Shown one piece after another: positions 1 through 7,713 of a stretch of 64,000 bases of DNA. Each line of letters opens with the position of its first letter. Positions within the stretch are counted from its first letter, which is position 1. This DNA is from Clostridiales bacterium. GTDB lineage: Bacteria > Bacillota > Clostridia > Christensenellales > Borkfalkiaceae. Location of the stretch: NCBI GenBank assembly GCA_022508245.1, contig JAFLVO010000001.1, positions 248,001 to 312,000 on the forward strand. The letters are read 5' to 3'. Under the pieces are notes generated by a model. That model made no database searches and was not told where the DNA came from. It worked only from the letters and a program-made list of their open reading frames with translations. The position numbers and the translations under genes were made by a program.

Positions 1-1823
1 CCAAGCCGTTCGTTCATATACATCAACTTGTACAAATCGTCAACCTTTCTCTCTGCCTCGTCGGCTACGCGCTCTCTTTCAGAGCAATCAATGCCCGCCA
101 TATTTGCAATTTGAGCGTATCTTTCAAAGCTCTTTCCGTCTAAAACACATTTAATAACTCTGTGAACGAACAGGTCGGGATAGCGGCGGATGGGGGAGGT
201 AAAGTGACAGTAGCATTCTGATGCAAGCCCGAAGTGCTTTAAATTGCGCTCGCAGTACCTCGCCTTTTGCATAGTCCGCAGCATAATTTTATTTATTACC
301 GAATATGCCGGCAGGTCTTGCGATTCAGTCAGAATATTGCGGAAATCTTTGGGTGTAACGTTATCGTAGTCGAGTTTGACTGTCAGCCCCAAATCGCGCA
401 AAAAATCTGCAAATTTCTCGCACTTTTCGGGTGCGGGAGACTCGTGAATTCTGTAAAGGCAGGGTGCGCCCTTGCTCTGCAAAAATTCCGCAACCGCCTC
501 GTTTGCGCAAATCATAAACTGCTCTATAATTCTATGCGCAATATTTCTCTCGGCGGTAGGTATAACTATTTCCCCGTCATTGTCAATATAAATATGCGCC
601 TCTTTGACTTCAAGATTTACTTCCCCCGCACTTTTGCGCCTAGATTCAAGGGCGATACAGAGCTCGGCCATACCGCCCACAATTTCCGTTAAATCGCCGT
701 ATTTGCGGCATACTTGGGGGTCTTTTTCGCAAAGCGCGGCAATTTCAGTGTAGGTGGTGCGGTGGGAAGAGCATATAACGCTCTTAAAAACATCGTAGGA
801 CAGTCGCTCGCCGTTCTTTGAGAATTTCATCTCGCAGGAGAGAGCATATCTGTCCTCGCCCTCATTGAGTGAGCACGCTCCGTTGGAAAGAGCTTTCGGA
901 AGCATAGGCAGAACTCTGTCGGGAAAGTACACGCTTGTCCCGCGGGCATAGGCGCTCTTGTCAAGTATAGAATTGTGCTTAACGTAATAGCTGACGTCCG
1001 CAATATGCACGCCCAGAATATAGTTTTCGCCCTCTCTTTCAAGGCTTACGGCATCGTCGATGTCCCGAGTATCCTCGCCGTCTATCGTAAATATCAATTT
1101 GCTCCGCAAATCACGCCTGCCGTCCAAAACTATCGGCGCCTTCGAAGCTCGCTCTGCTTCCTCCGAAACTGCGGGCAGAAAATCCTCTTCAAGCCCGAAT
1201 TCGCGGATAATAGAGAGTTCCTCGCTGTCTAAATCTCCGCCCTCGCCGAGCACCTCCACAACCTTTCCGCCGGGTGCTTTATCACTCGGATAGGAGGTTA
1301 TTTCACACACTACTTTGTCGCCGTTTTGCGCCCCTGAAATAAGCGTATTAGGCACATATATGCGGGGTAATCGCAAATTATCGGGATAAACGTAAGTCAT
1401 ATTTCTGCTTTTTGACAGCGTTCCTACAACCTGCTTATTCCCGCGTTCCAAAACCCTTACAACAAGTGCCTCGTCCTTTGTATCGGGTACATGAACGGCA
1501 AGCACGGTGTCGCCGTCGTACGCGCCGTTTACCGAGCGGTGGGGCACGAAATAATCGCTTCCGCCCGACTCGGGTGTGATAAAGGCAAACCCGCGTTCGT
1601 TGCCGCGAATGGTACCCCTAAACGCTCCCGCCTGTTCGGGAGTAAGAAATCCCCCGTGCGGAGTTTTAAAAAGCTCCCCATTATCGCAGAGCTTTAAAAG
1701 TAAGGTTTTTAAATTTTTCTTTTCGTTTTGGCGTAGCTTAAGTATTGAAAAGATTTCGCGGGCAGTCTTGTTTTTAAGCTGACCGCTCTTAACGCCTTCT
1801 AAAATCCTGTTTTCCGATAACAT
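1..1823 (-). CDS. rnr: Ribonuclease R (3' part cut off by window edge)
   Basis: RNase R is a processive 3'-5' exoribonuclease that degrades structured RNA and, with tmRNA, faulty mRNAs. About 607 residues are visible from the ATG at 1821-1823. In order they hold an N-terminal winged-helix-like region, cold-shock RNA-binding segments (around residue 85, GTIRGNERGFAFIT), the RNB catalytic domain with the metal-binding aspartate cluster GEDTRDIDDAVS (about residues 247-258), and the family motif FTSPIRRYPDLFVHR (about residues 540-555). The S1 domain lies off the window. The gene sits downstream of secG, as is usual in Bacillota, but a terminator and repeat R1 separate the two. The repeat ends only about 6 bp before the start codon and no Shine-Dalgarno sequence is visible, so expression is probably unusual. 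The family call is secure. Confidence 0.95.
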   Translation of the reverse strand, partial: MLSENRILEGVKSGQLKNKTAREIFSILKLRQNEKKNLKTLLLKLCDNGELFKTPHGGFLTPEQAGAFRGTIRGNERGFAFITPESGGSDYFVPHRSVNGAYDGDTVLAVHVPDTKDEALVVRVLERGNKQVVGTLSKSRNMTYVYPDNLRLPRIYVPNTLISGAQNGDKVVCEITSYPSDKAPGGKVVEVLGEGGDLDSEELSIIREFGLEEDFLPAVSEEAERASKAPIVLDGRRDLRSKLIFTIDGEDTRDIDDAVSLEREGENYILGVHIADVSYYVKHNSILDKSAYARGTSVYFPDRVLPMLPKALSNGACSLNEGEDRYALSCEMKFSKNGERLSYDVFKSVICSSHRTTYTEIAALCEKDPQVCRKYGDLTEIVGGMAELCIALESRRKSAGEVNLEVKEAHIYIDNDGEIVIPTAERNIAHRIIEQFMICANEAVAEFLQSKGAPCLYRIHESPAPEKCEKFADFLRDLGLTVKLDYDNVTPKDFRNILTESQDLPAYSVINKIMLRTMQKARYCERNLKHFGLASECYCHFTSPIRRYPDLFVHRVIKCVLDGKSFERYAQIANMAGIDCSERERVADEAERKVDDLYKLMYMNERL

Positions 1824-1828
1824 ATTAA

Positions 1829-2108
1829 CATAAGTTTAGGAGAGCCGAACTCGCAAGGTTTTTGAAATAAAATCTTTGCGATACTTTGTCGTTTGTCCTT
1901 GACGTATATTCGATACGCCTGCGCCCAAACTCCTCGTCTTGCTTTGCTTTTTTTGCAAAAACTGCCGTGCACCCTAAGTAAGTATATTTTGATGATTTTT
2001 GTGCGGATTGTGCGCAGAAATATTGAACGTATTTCCAGTGCAAGCCGTGCGGAAAGCGCGAAATATACACCCTTAGGGCTTCGCGGGTTCGGCTCTCCTA
2101 AACTTAAA
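1829..2108. repeat. Inverted-repeat-bounded intergenic element R1
   Basis: About 280 bp bounded by a 24-bp inverted repeat with one mismatch (1831-1854 against 2083-2106; outer part AAGTTTAGGAGAGCCGAAC). Both ends are flanked by TA, as in miniature transposons that target TA. An internal hairpin, CGTAT-attcg-ATACG, lies near 1902-1917. The interior (about 1872-1925 and 2000-2060) resembles the interior of the element at 33245-33533, while the terminal repeats of the two share no sequence. An 81-codon frame crosses R1 but is not kept in the second copy, so the element is treated as non-coding. Confidence 0.75.
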
Positions 2109-2134
2109 AAAAGCGGCTTAAAATTAAGCCGCTT
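2106..2134 (-). terminator. Intrinsic terminator of secG
   Basis: A perfect stem AAGCGGCTTAA / TTAAGCCGCTT (2111-2134) is followed on the minus strand by a run of seven T. It should stop secG transcripts before repeat R1 and rnr. Confidence 0.85.
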
Positions 2135-2151
2135 ATGTGTACCTGTTATAA

Positions 2152-2451
2152 TTAGTTGATAGCAATCTGAATAATGTAAGCCGCGATTGCAAGAACGCCG
2201 ATTACACCCAACATTATCCAGGTCAGCTTTTTGAGCGTGCTTTCAATCGAGCGACCCTTGTGCTTGCCGAAGAAAGTTTCGCTTGAAGCCGTAATTCCCT
2301 GAATGCCGTCAGAATTGCTCTTCTGCAACATTACCAATATAACTGAAAAAAGAGCGACTAAAAATATAAGTATTACCAATATGGCACATACAACGTTAAA
2401 CGCAATCCACTGCGCGTCGTTGTCGAAGGTTGCCAACAATGCAGTTAACAT
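2152..2451 (-). CDS. secG: Protein translocase subunit SecG
   Basis: SecG is the small non-essential subunit of the SecYEG membrane channel and helps SecA-driven export. The 99-residue protein has two membrane segments (about residues 16-42 and 74-97). The cytoplasmic loop between them carries the family signature QKSNSDGIQGI...ETFFGKHKGRSIES. A short leader with AGAGG lies before the ATG, and a consensus promoter is found at 2482-2510. The secG-rnr order is typical of Bacillota, but here the two genes are split by a terminator and repeat R1. Confidence 0.95.
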   Translation of the reverse strand: MLTALLATFDNDAQWIAFNVVCAILVILIFLVALFSVILVMLQKSNSDGIQGITASSETFFGKHKGRSIESTLKKLTWIMLGVIGVLAIAAYIIQIAIN

Positions 2452-2481
2452 TTTAAAACCTCTTTAACGTATTACTTAAAA

Positions 2482-2510
2482 AGTATAACACAGTAAAATA
2501 TAATTTACAA
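2482..2510 (-). promoter_or_regulatory. secG promoter
   Basis: On the minus strand TTGTAA (2505-2510) and TATACT (2482-2487) are spaced by 17 bp. The predicted start lies about 24 nt before the secG ATG. Confidence 0.75.
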
Positions 2511-2537
2511 ACAAAAATACACCCGTTTTGAAAAATT

Positions 2538-3497
2538 TTACTCGGTTTTTCGTTCGATTTTCCTTTTTTCACCGAATTTGTTTATAATAAAAATTCCCAA
2601 ACATACCAAAGCGAGGGCAATAAGCGTAAAAATGCTCAAAAGCTGGTTGTATTCTTTAAGAACAATTGCAGAGAAGACTGAGCCGAAGATAGGATTGGTA
2701 CTCTTGAACACCGCAACCCTTGAAACGGGGTTATACCTTAACAGCGTTCCCTGCAAAGTGAAGGCGCACGCCGACAGGAATGCGAGATAAATCAAAAGGA
2801 AAACCGCGCCCACGCTGACTCTCGTAATCGTACCGCCAAAGCTAAAGCCTATGATTGTTAGCACAATTCCGCCGAAAAAGAACTGATACCCGCAGAGTGC
2901 GACAGTGTTCTCGTGCTTTGAAAATATTTTAACGAATCCGGCGGCAATCGCAGATGACAAGCCGGACAGAATTACGCACCCCTCGCCGAAGAATTTAAAC
3001 TCGAAGGTAAATTCGCCGCCGATGTTTATTAGTACTATTCCGCCAAAACCCAAAAGACAGCCCAAAAGCTTAATTAAATTAAATCTTTCCGTTCGGAAGA
3101 TAAAACAGGCGGCAAGTATAGTGAAGAACACGCCCAACCCGTTTAAAACGGACGACTTAACCCCCGTCGTGTTCGCCACACCTATATAGAAACAGGTGTA
3201 TTGAAGTACAGTCTGAAATAGCGCCACTATACCCACCCGCCAAAAATTTTTGGGTTTAAACGTCAAAAATTTCCTTTGGGTAATTGAGCCGAACGCAATT
3301 ACAAGCATTCCCGCAAGAGTAAATCGTAATCCCGCAAACAGCATTAAAGAGGGAGCGTGGTTTTTATTTATGTCAAACAGCTCGTAGCCTATTTTAACAC
3401 ACGGAAAGGCACTGCCCCAAAGCACGCAGCAGATAAGTGCGCATATGCATACAATCCACGTCTTTGAAAAAGTTTTTTCAGGCTCCTTGAACAACAT
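2538..3497 (-). CDS. EamA/DMT-family transporter
   Basis: A 319-residue integral membrane protein with about ten hydrophobic segments arranged as two tandem EamA repeats (roughly residues 18-155 and 165-305), the layout of drug/metabolite superfamily exporters and permeases. The first repeat begins with the typical WGSAFPCVKIG segment. The substrate cannot be told; family members export amino acids, nucleosides or other metabolites. The gene stands alone on the minus strand between secG and the XRE regulator. The promoter TTGCGT-17-TATAAT (3504-3532) puts the transcription start at or next to the ATG, and no ribosome binding site is visible, so the mRNA is probably leaderless. Confidence 0.85.
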   Translation of the reverse strand: MLFKEPEKTFSKTWIVCICALICCVLWGSAFPCVKIGYELFDINKNHAPSLMLFAGLRFTLAGMLVIAFGSITQRKFLTFKPKNFWRVGIVALFQTVLQYTCFYIGVANTTGVKSSVLNGLGVFFTILAACFIFRTERFNLIKLLGCLLGFGGIVLINIGGEFTFEFKFFGEGCVILSGLSSAIAAGFVKIFSKHENTVALCGYQFFFGGIVLTIIGFSFGGTITRVSVGAVFLLIYLAFLSACAFTLQGTLLRYNPVSRVAVFKSTNPIFGSVFSAIVLKEYNQLLSIFTLIALALVCLGIFIINKFGEKRKIERKTE

Positions 3498-3503
3498 ATT
3501 ATC

Positions 3504-3532
3504 ATTATATTAAAATAGATTAAATTACGCAA
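3504..3532 (-). promoter_or_regulatory. EamA transporter promoter, leaderless arrangement
   Basis: TTGCGT (3527-3532) and TATAAT (3504-3509) are separated by 17 bp on the minus strand. Only six bases lie between the -10 box and the ATG at 3497, so the predicted transcript starts at the start codon. Confidence 0.7.
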
Positions 3533-3534
3533 TT

Positions 3535-3574
3535 AAAAACGCCTGCGGCGTAAAATTCCGCCGCAGGCGTTTTA
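3535..3574 (-). terminator. Terminator of the XRE regulator gene
   Basis: A long stem AAAACGCCTGCGGCG / CGCCGCAGGCGTTTT with an AT-rich loop and a T-run on both strands, 12 bp past the stop of the XRE gene. Confidence 0.9.
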
Positions 3575-3585
3575 GCTGCTTTAAT

Positions 3586-3795
3586 TTATTTCAGCCCGAG
3601 TATATCGTCTGCCGAAACGTCAAGAATTTTGCACAAGTTTGCAAACGTGTCGATCGCGGGATATTTATTTAAACGCATATACTTACTGACTGTTGATTGA
3701 CTTATTCCCAATCTTTTGGCTATTTCGGTTTGCGTCATATTACTCGTTTCAATCGCTTCACGCAACCTTGATTGAATGTCCTTAATGGTTATCAT
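3586..3795 (-). CDS. XRE-family helix-turn-helix repressor
   Basis: A 69-residue stand-alone Cro/CI-type DNA-binding domain. The helix-turn-helix reads TQTEIAKRLGISQSTVSKYM (about residues 21-40). No sensor or dimerisation domain follows, so it resembles a small phage-like or autoregulating repressor. It is transcribed away from the collagen-like lipoprotein gene. The roughly 150 bp between them hold several copies of a palindrome near TTAGGCACAATGTGCCTAA, one of them between the -35 and -10 boxes of the lipoprotein promoter and another beside this gene's own start. The inference is that it represses the lipoprotein and itself. Its inducing signal is not known. Confidence 0.9.
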   Translation of the reverse strand: MITIKDIQSRLREAIETSNMTQTEIAKRLGISQSTVSKYMRLNKYPAIDTFANLCKILDVSADDILGLK

Positions 3796-3804
3796 ATTAA
3801 AAAT

Positions 3805-3901
3805 TTAGCACAATGTGTCTAATTTTGTTTGACATTAGGCACAATGTGTATATATAATAAATAACAATTAGGCGCAATGTGCCTTAAGTACAATATGTGC
3901 A
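3805..3901. promoter_or_regulatory. Array of four operator-like palindromes
   Basis: Four related sites: TTAGCACAATGTGTCTAA (3805-3822), TTAGGCACAATGTGTATA (3835-3852), TTAGGCGCAATGTGCCTTA (3868-3886) and a weaker TACAATATGTGCA (3889-3901). All share the centre CACAATGTG or a near variant. Their position between the XRE gene and its divergent neighbour suggests they are XRE operators. Confidence 0.8.
3829..3858 (+). promoter_or_regulatory. Collagen-like lipoprotein promoter
   Basis: TTGACA (3829-3834) and TATAAT (3853-3858) with an 18-bp spacer that is filled exactly by the second operator palindrome, an arrangement suited to direct repression by the XRE protein. Confidence 0.8.
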
Positions 3902-3947
3902 AATTACAAATGCGATAAAACAAAAAATTTTAAAGGAGATTAAAATT

Positions 3948-5183
3948 ATGAAAAAGAAAAAAATTTTTGCGGCGCTTGCATTGAGCGCATGTATGGCACT
4001 CGGCACAATGAGCGTTGCAGCTTGTTCGCCCAACAAAGGCAACAATGGTGGCGGAAACACGGGCGACACCGTTGACAAAAGTATTATGCGAGTTTACGAG
4101 GCTTATGCCGAAGCAGCCGCAGCAAACGGCGATGACGTTATGGACTACGAAGAGTGGTATGCAGACTTGCTTGCAAATGCCAAGGGCGACAAGGGAGATA
4201 AAGGCGACAAAGGCGATACCGGTGCAACCGGAGCGCAGGGCGAAAAAGGTGACAAAGGAGACTACGGCGAAAAGGGCGAAGACGGAGCGGCAGGTAAGGA
4301 CGGAAATACCTGGCTTGTAGGTACAACCGCACCCACCGCAACCGACGGTAAGGACGGAGACCTTTATCTTGACTATACCACTTGGAACGTCTACCACAAG
4401 GTAAGCGGAGAGTGGCAGCTTCTCGGCAATATCAAGGGCGAAAAAGGCGATAAGGGCGACAAGGGAGATAAAGGCGACAGTGGCTCGCAGGGCGGCTCAC
4501 AGGGCGAAGTAGGAGAAACAGTAGTAAAGGACTTCGGCACAGTCACCATTCAGGCAGGAGAGACCTATGAGCTTTCATTTGAAGACATTGCAGACGGTAC
4601 GTATATGCTTTCTGCTGAACTTAAGAACGGCGAGGTTGTTCAGGACGGTTTAACTGCTACTACGGCATATGAGTTTAACGGTTTTTCTCTTGGCAGTAAT
4701 GTATTTGATATGTATGGTCCTAAAACCAATTCTTATTACTGCGTACGCATAATAGAAACATTAGTAGGTGCGCCCAGTTATGCAAAGACAACCGTTTTAA
4801 CTAATAATACTAGTGCAGCAATGACGATTAAAGTTGCTCTTAAAGAATACATAGCACCTGAAGTTAAGGTTGGCGAAGAAGTTGAAGTTTCTTTTATTGA
4901 TTCATCTGTAGGATGTGCACCCGTTGCTATTCCTTCAATGGCAGGGGGAACATACAACATAATAGTTAAAGACTTTTTACAGACTAGTGTTCAAAATTGT
5001 ATTGAAGTGCACAAATTTGAAAATGACAAGCATAGTGCATTATTTGCAAGCTTTACAAAAGATGATGACATAATAACTAAAAATGGGTGTGCAATTCCAG
5101 ATGGGTTAGAATTCATCGGGTTTGTATCTAGAGTTGCATCAAAATCTTGTAATGCAATAGCTTTATTTGAAGCTGCGGCATAA
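3948..5183 (+). CDS. Collagen-like surface lipoprotein
   Basis: A 411-residue predicted lipoprotein. The signal peptide ends in the lipobox SVAAC (Cys26). After a short linker come two Gly-X-Y collagen-like runs rich in GDK/GEK triplets (about residues 80-119 and 163-187). Between them is a small domain with WLVGTTAPTATDGKDGDLYL, like the beta modules found in other bacterial collagen-like proteins. The rest (about 190-411) looks like two related beta-sandwich units (one near VTIQAGETYELSFEDI, one near VKVGEEVEVSFIDS) with a C-terminal Ala-rich end. The start was chosen for the AAAGGAG box just upstream; an earlier in-frame ATG at 3897 would spoil the signal peptide. Codons from about 4600 on are more AT-rich than the rest. 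Role unknown; probably a trimeric stalk on the cell surface. Confidence 0.85.
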   Translation: MKKKKIFAALALSACMALGTMSVAACSPNKGNNGGGNTGDTVDKSIMRVYEAYAEAAAANGDDVMDYEEWYADLLANAKGDKGDKGDKGDTGATGAQGEKGDKGDYGEKGEDGAAGKDGNTWLVGTTAPTATDGKDGDLYLDYTTWNVYHKVSGEWQLLGNIKGEKGDKGDKGDKGDSGSQGGSQGEVGETVVKDFGTVTIQAGETYELSFEDIADGTYMLSAELKNGEVVQDGLTATTAYEFNGFSLGSNVFDMYGPKTNSYYCVRIIETLVGAPSYAKTTVLTNNTSAAMTIKVALKEYIAPEVKVGEEVEVSFIDSSVGCAPVAIPSMAGGTYNIIVKDFLQTSVQNCIEVHKFENDKHSALFASFTKDDDIITKNGCAIPDGLEFIGFVSRVASKSCNAIALFEAAA

Positions 5184-5232
5184 TAAAGCATTAACACGTA
5201 AGCTACACAACTTGTAAGCGGAGTTATTCCGC

Positions 5233-5285
5233 GGCGGCGAGGGTCTTTACAGCCTTTTTTCAGACCTCGCCGCCAAATTTTTTTA
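5233..5285 (+). terminator. Terminator of the collagen-like lipoprotein gene
   Basis: A strong stem GGCGGCGAGGGTCT / AGACCTCGCCGCC with a 14-nt loop, followed by AAATTTTTTT. Confidence 0.85.
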
Positions 5286-5293
5286 ATAAGCAA

Positions 5294-5327
5294 CAAAAAA
5301 AACGGAGAGGAAAGCCTCTCCGTTTTT
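5294..5327 (-). terminator. Terminator of the pgk-tpiA-gpmI operon
   Basis: The stem AACGGAGAGG / CCTCTCCGTT with a 4-nt loop has T-runs on both sides. The longer run is on the minus strand, just past the gpmI stop. Confidence 0.9.
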
Positions 5328-5336
5328 ATATGGTAA

Positions 5337-6890
5337 TTATTTTATTAAACTTTTGCCCGTCATCTCTTTGGGAATAGGTAAGCCCATAACTTCCAAAAGA
5401 GTGGGGGCAAGGTCGGCTAAAATTCCGTCGTCGCGCAGTTTTGCGTTTTTGTATTTTTCGGAAATGAGCACTACTGGAACGGGGTTGGTGGTGTGTGCCG
5501 TGAAGGGCGAGCCGTTCTCCACCATCTTGTCGGCGTTGCCGTGGTCTGCCGTAAGTAGCGCAGAACCGCCCATTTCAAGAATTTTGTCTACAACCTTTTT
5601 GACGCACTCGTCAACCGTGCCAACGGCTTTTACGGCTGCGGAAATAACTCCCGTGTGCCCAACCATATCACAGTTTGCAAAGTTTAAAATCATTACGTCA
5701 AACTTTCCGCTGTCAAGCTCTTCAAGCACTTTTTCGGTTACGAGGTACGCGCTCATCTCGGGCTGTAAATCGTAGGTAGCAACCTTGGGCGAGGGGATAA
5801 GGTCGCGCGTTTCTCCCTCGTTGGGGGCCTCCACGCCGCCGTTGAAGAAGAATGTTACGTGCGCGTATTTTTCCGTTTCGGCAATGCGCAATTGAGTGAG
5901 ATTAAGCGAGGAAAGATACTCGCCGAGGGTGTTTGTAAGTACGGTCTTGGGGAAGGCAATTTGCAGACCCTTAAATTCGGCGTCATACACGGTAAAACAA
6001 ACATATGTGGGGGTCAAATAGCCCGTCTTGCGCTCGAAAGCGGTGCCCTTTGGCACTATAAATTCGGGTTGGGAAACTGCCCTTGTAATCTCTCTTGCTC
6101 TGTCGGGGCGGAAGTTGAAGCATATCACGCTGTCGCCCTTTTCAAGCAGACCCAAAGGCTTTGCGTTTTCGTAAACTTTAATGGGTTTAATGAACTCGTC
6201 GGTAACTCCGCTTGCGTAACTCTTTTCAACTGTTTCGGCGGGGTTTTCACTCTTTTCGCCTTCGCCGAGAGTGAGCATATCGTACGCCTTTTCGATTCTG
6301 TCCCAGTTATTGTCCCTATCCATTGCGTAGTATCTTCCGCAGACGGATGCAACCTTGCCTATCCCGATTTTTTTCATTTCGGACTGCAAGTCGCGGATAA
6401 AGCCTGCGCCCGAAGTGGGGGAAACGTCCCTGCCGTCCATAAAGCAGTGAACGTAGCACTCGGAGAGTCCGCGAAGCTTTGCCATTTTCAAAAGAGCGTA
6501 CAAGTGGGTTATGTGGCTGTGAACGCCGCCGTCGGAGAGAAGCCCGTAAAGGTGCAACTTCTTGCCGTTGTTTTTTGCGTTGTCCATAGCATTGACGAGC
6601 GCGGGATTTTCAAAAAAGTCGCCGTCCTCGATAGCTTTGGTTATTTTTGTAAGGTCCTGATACACTATTCTGCCCGCGCCGATATTTAAGTGTCCCACCT
6701 CGCTGTTGCCCATCTGACCGTCGGGAAGTCCAACGGAGAGTCCGCTTGCGCCGAGCGTGGAGGAGGGGTATTTTTTAATGAGCGCATTTACGTTTTTACT
6801 ACCGTCTATCGAAATCGCGTTGCCCTCTCCCGTGGGCGCAAGTCCGTAGCCGTCCATAATAATTAAAGCATAAGGGATTTTTTTAGCCAT
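5337..6890 (-). CDS. gpmI: 2,3-bisphosphoglycerate-independent phosphoglycerate mutase
   Basis: Converts 3-phosphoglycerate to 2-phosphoglycerate in glycolysis and gluconeogenesis using two Mn ions and a phosphoserine intermediate. At 517 residues it has the usual length. Visible family marks are the N-terminal metal site IIMDGYG, the catalytic serine in GNSEVGHLNIGAGR (Ser63), the HSHITH substrate loop (about residue 124), FNFRPDRAREITRA (about residue 260), and the metal-binding ends NFANCDMVGHTG and LTADHGNADKM. AGGAG precedes the ATG. It is the last gene of the pgk-tpiA-gpmI operon, 10 bp after tpiA. Confidence 0.97.
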   Translation of the reverse strand: MAKKIPYALIIMDGYGLAPTGEGNAISIDGSKNVNALIKKYPSSTLGASGLSVGLPDGQMGNSEVGHLNIGAGRIVYQDLTKITKAIEDGDFFENPALVNAMDNAKNNGKKLHLYGLLSDGGVHSHITHLYALLKMAKLRGLSECYVHCFMDGRDVSPTSGAGFIRDLQSEMKKIGIGKVASVCGRYYAMDRDNNWDRIEKAYDMLTLGEGEKSENPAETVEKSYASGVTDEFIKPIKVYENAKPLGLLEKGDSVICFNFRPDRAREITRAVSQPEFIVPKGTAFERKTGYLTPTYVCFTVYDAEFKGLQIAFPKTVLTNTLGEYLSSLNLTQLRIAETEKYAHVTFFFNGGVEAPNEGETRDLIPSPKVATYDLQPEMSAYLVTEKVLEELDSGKFDVMILNFANCDMVGHTGVISAAVKAVGTVDECVKKVVDKILEMGGSALLTADHGNADKMVENGSPFTAHTTNPVPVVLISEKYKNAKLRDDGILADLAPTLLEVMGLPIPKEMTGKSLIK

Positions 6891-6900
6891 TTCAAGCTCC

Positions 6901-7647
6901 TTATTTATCGTAGTTTACTATCGTTGCAAAATCGAGTTTCAAAGAAGCTCCGCCTATGAGTCCGCCGTCTATATCGTGTTGAGCCATAAGCCCCTTGCAG
7001 TTTTTAGCGTTCATACTTCCGCCGTAGAGAATTCTCACTCTGTTGGCATCCTTTAAACCAAACATTTTGGAAAGCCTCTTTCTTATAAACGCGATAGTTT
7101 CCTGCGCCTGCTCGTCGGTTGCGGTTTTTCCCGTACCGATAGCCCAAACGGGCTCGTAAGCGATAACTATTTTTTTAATGTCCTCAATGCCGAACAAACC
7201 GAATTCAAGTTGTCTTGCCAAAACGTCTTCTGTCTTACCGGCTTCACGCTCTTCAAGTGTTTCACCTACGCAAACAATGGGGGTAAGCTCGTTTTCAAGC
7301 GCTTTCATAGTGCGTAAATTCACGGTATCGTTGGTATCTCCGAAGTATTGTCTTCTTTCGCTGTGACCGATAATTACATATTTTACTCCGTAATCTTTCA
7401 GCATGGCTGCGGAAATTTCGCCCGTATAAGCGCCCGCCTCCGCCCAGTGCACGTTTTGTGCGCCGATTTTGATTTTACTTCCCTTTGCGGCTTTGACCAT
7501 AGCGGGAATTAAAATTGCGGGAACGCAGAGCGCAACATCGCATTTAGCTTCCTTTACAAGAGGCTTAAGATCAGTAATAAGTTTAGTGCCTTCGGCAACG
7601 GTCATATTCATTTTCCAGTTGCCGGCAATAAAAGGTTTTCTTGACAT
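6901..7647 (-). CDS. tpiA: Triosephosphate isomerase
   Basis: Interconverts dihydroxyacetone phosphate and glyceraldehyde 3-phosphate. The 248-residue TIM barrel is complete: NWKMN with the catalytic lysine (Lys12), GHSERR with the catalytic histidine (about residue 95), the glutamate in AYEPVWAIGTGKTA (about residue 165; the flexible loop 6 follows) and the phosphate-binding YGGSMN. It is the middle gene of the operon with pgk upstream and gpmI downstream. A hairpin at 7676-7700 separates it from pgk and may act in mRNA processing or partial termination. Confidence 0.97.
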   Translation of the reverse strand: MSRKPFIAGNWKMNMTVAEGTKLITDLKPLVKEAKCDVALCVPAILIPAMVKAAKGSKIKIGAQNVHWAEAGAYTGEISAAMLKDYGVKYVIIGHSERRQYFGDTNDTVNLRTMKALENELTPIVCVGETLEEREAGKTEDVLARQLEFGLFGIEDIKKIVIAYEPVWAIGTGKTATDEQAQETIAFIRKRLSKMFGLKDANRVRILYGGSMNAKNCKGLMAQHDIDGGLIGGASLKLDFATIVNYDK

Positions 7648-7675
7648 AAATATCAGCTCCCAAATATTTAATATA

Positions 7676-7700
7676 GCCGTGCGCCATTAAGGTGCACGGC
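7676..7700 (-). promoter_or_regulatory. Intercistronic hairpin between pgk and tpiA
   Basis: A 10-bp stem GCCGTGCACC / GGCGCACGGC with a 5-nt loop and one mismatch. No T-run follows on the minus strand, so it is more likely an mRNA stability or processing element than a full terminator. Confidence 0.6.
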
Positions 7701-7713
7701 AGTTGTAGTTTAA

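Noticed and set aside
1825-2070. An 81-codon minus-strand frame inside repeat R1
   Set aside because: It spans the inverted repeat and is not kept in the related element R2, where stops interrupt the matching frame.
1829-2108. R1 and R2 as ordinary insertion sequences
   Set aside because: They are under 300 bp and have no transposase, and no related transposase is in the window.
4180-4510. Short tandem DNA repeats that could be taken for a CRISPR or satellite
   Set aside because: They encode Gly-X-Y triplets of the collagen-like protein in frame. No spacer-repeat pattern exists here or elsewhere in the window.
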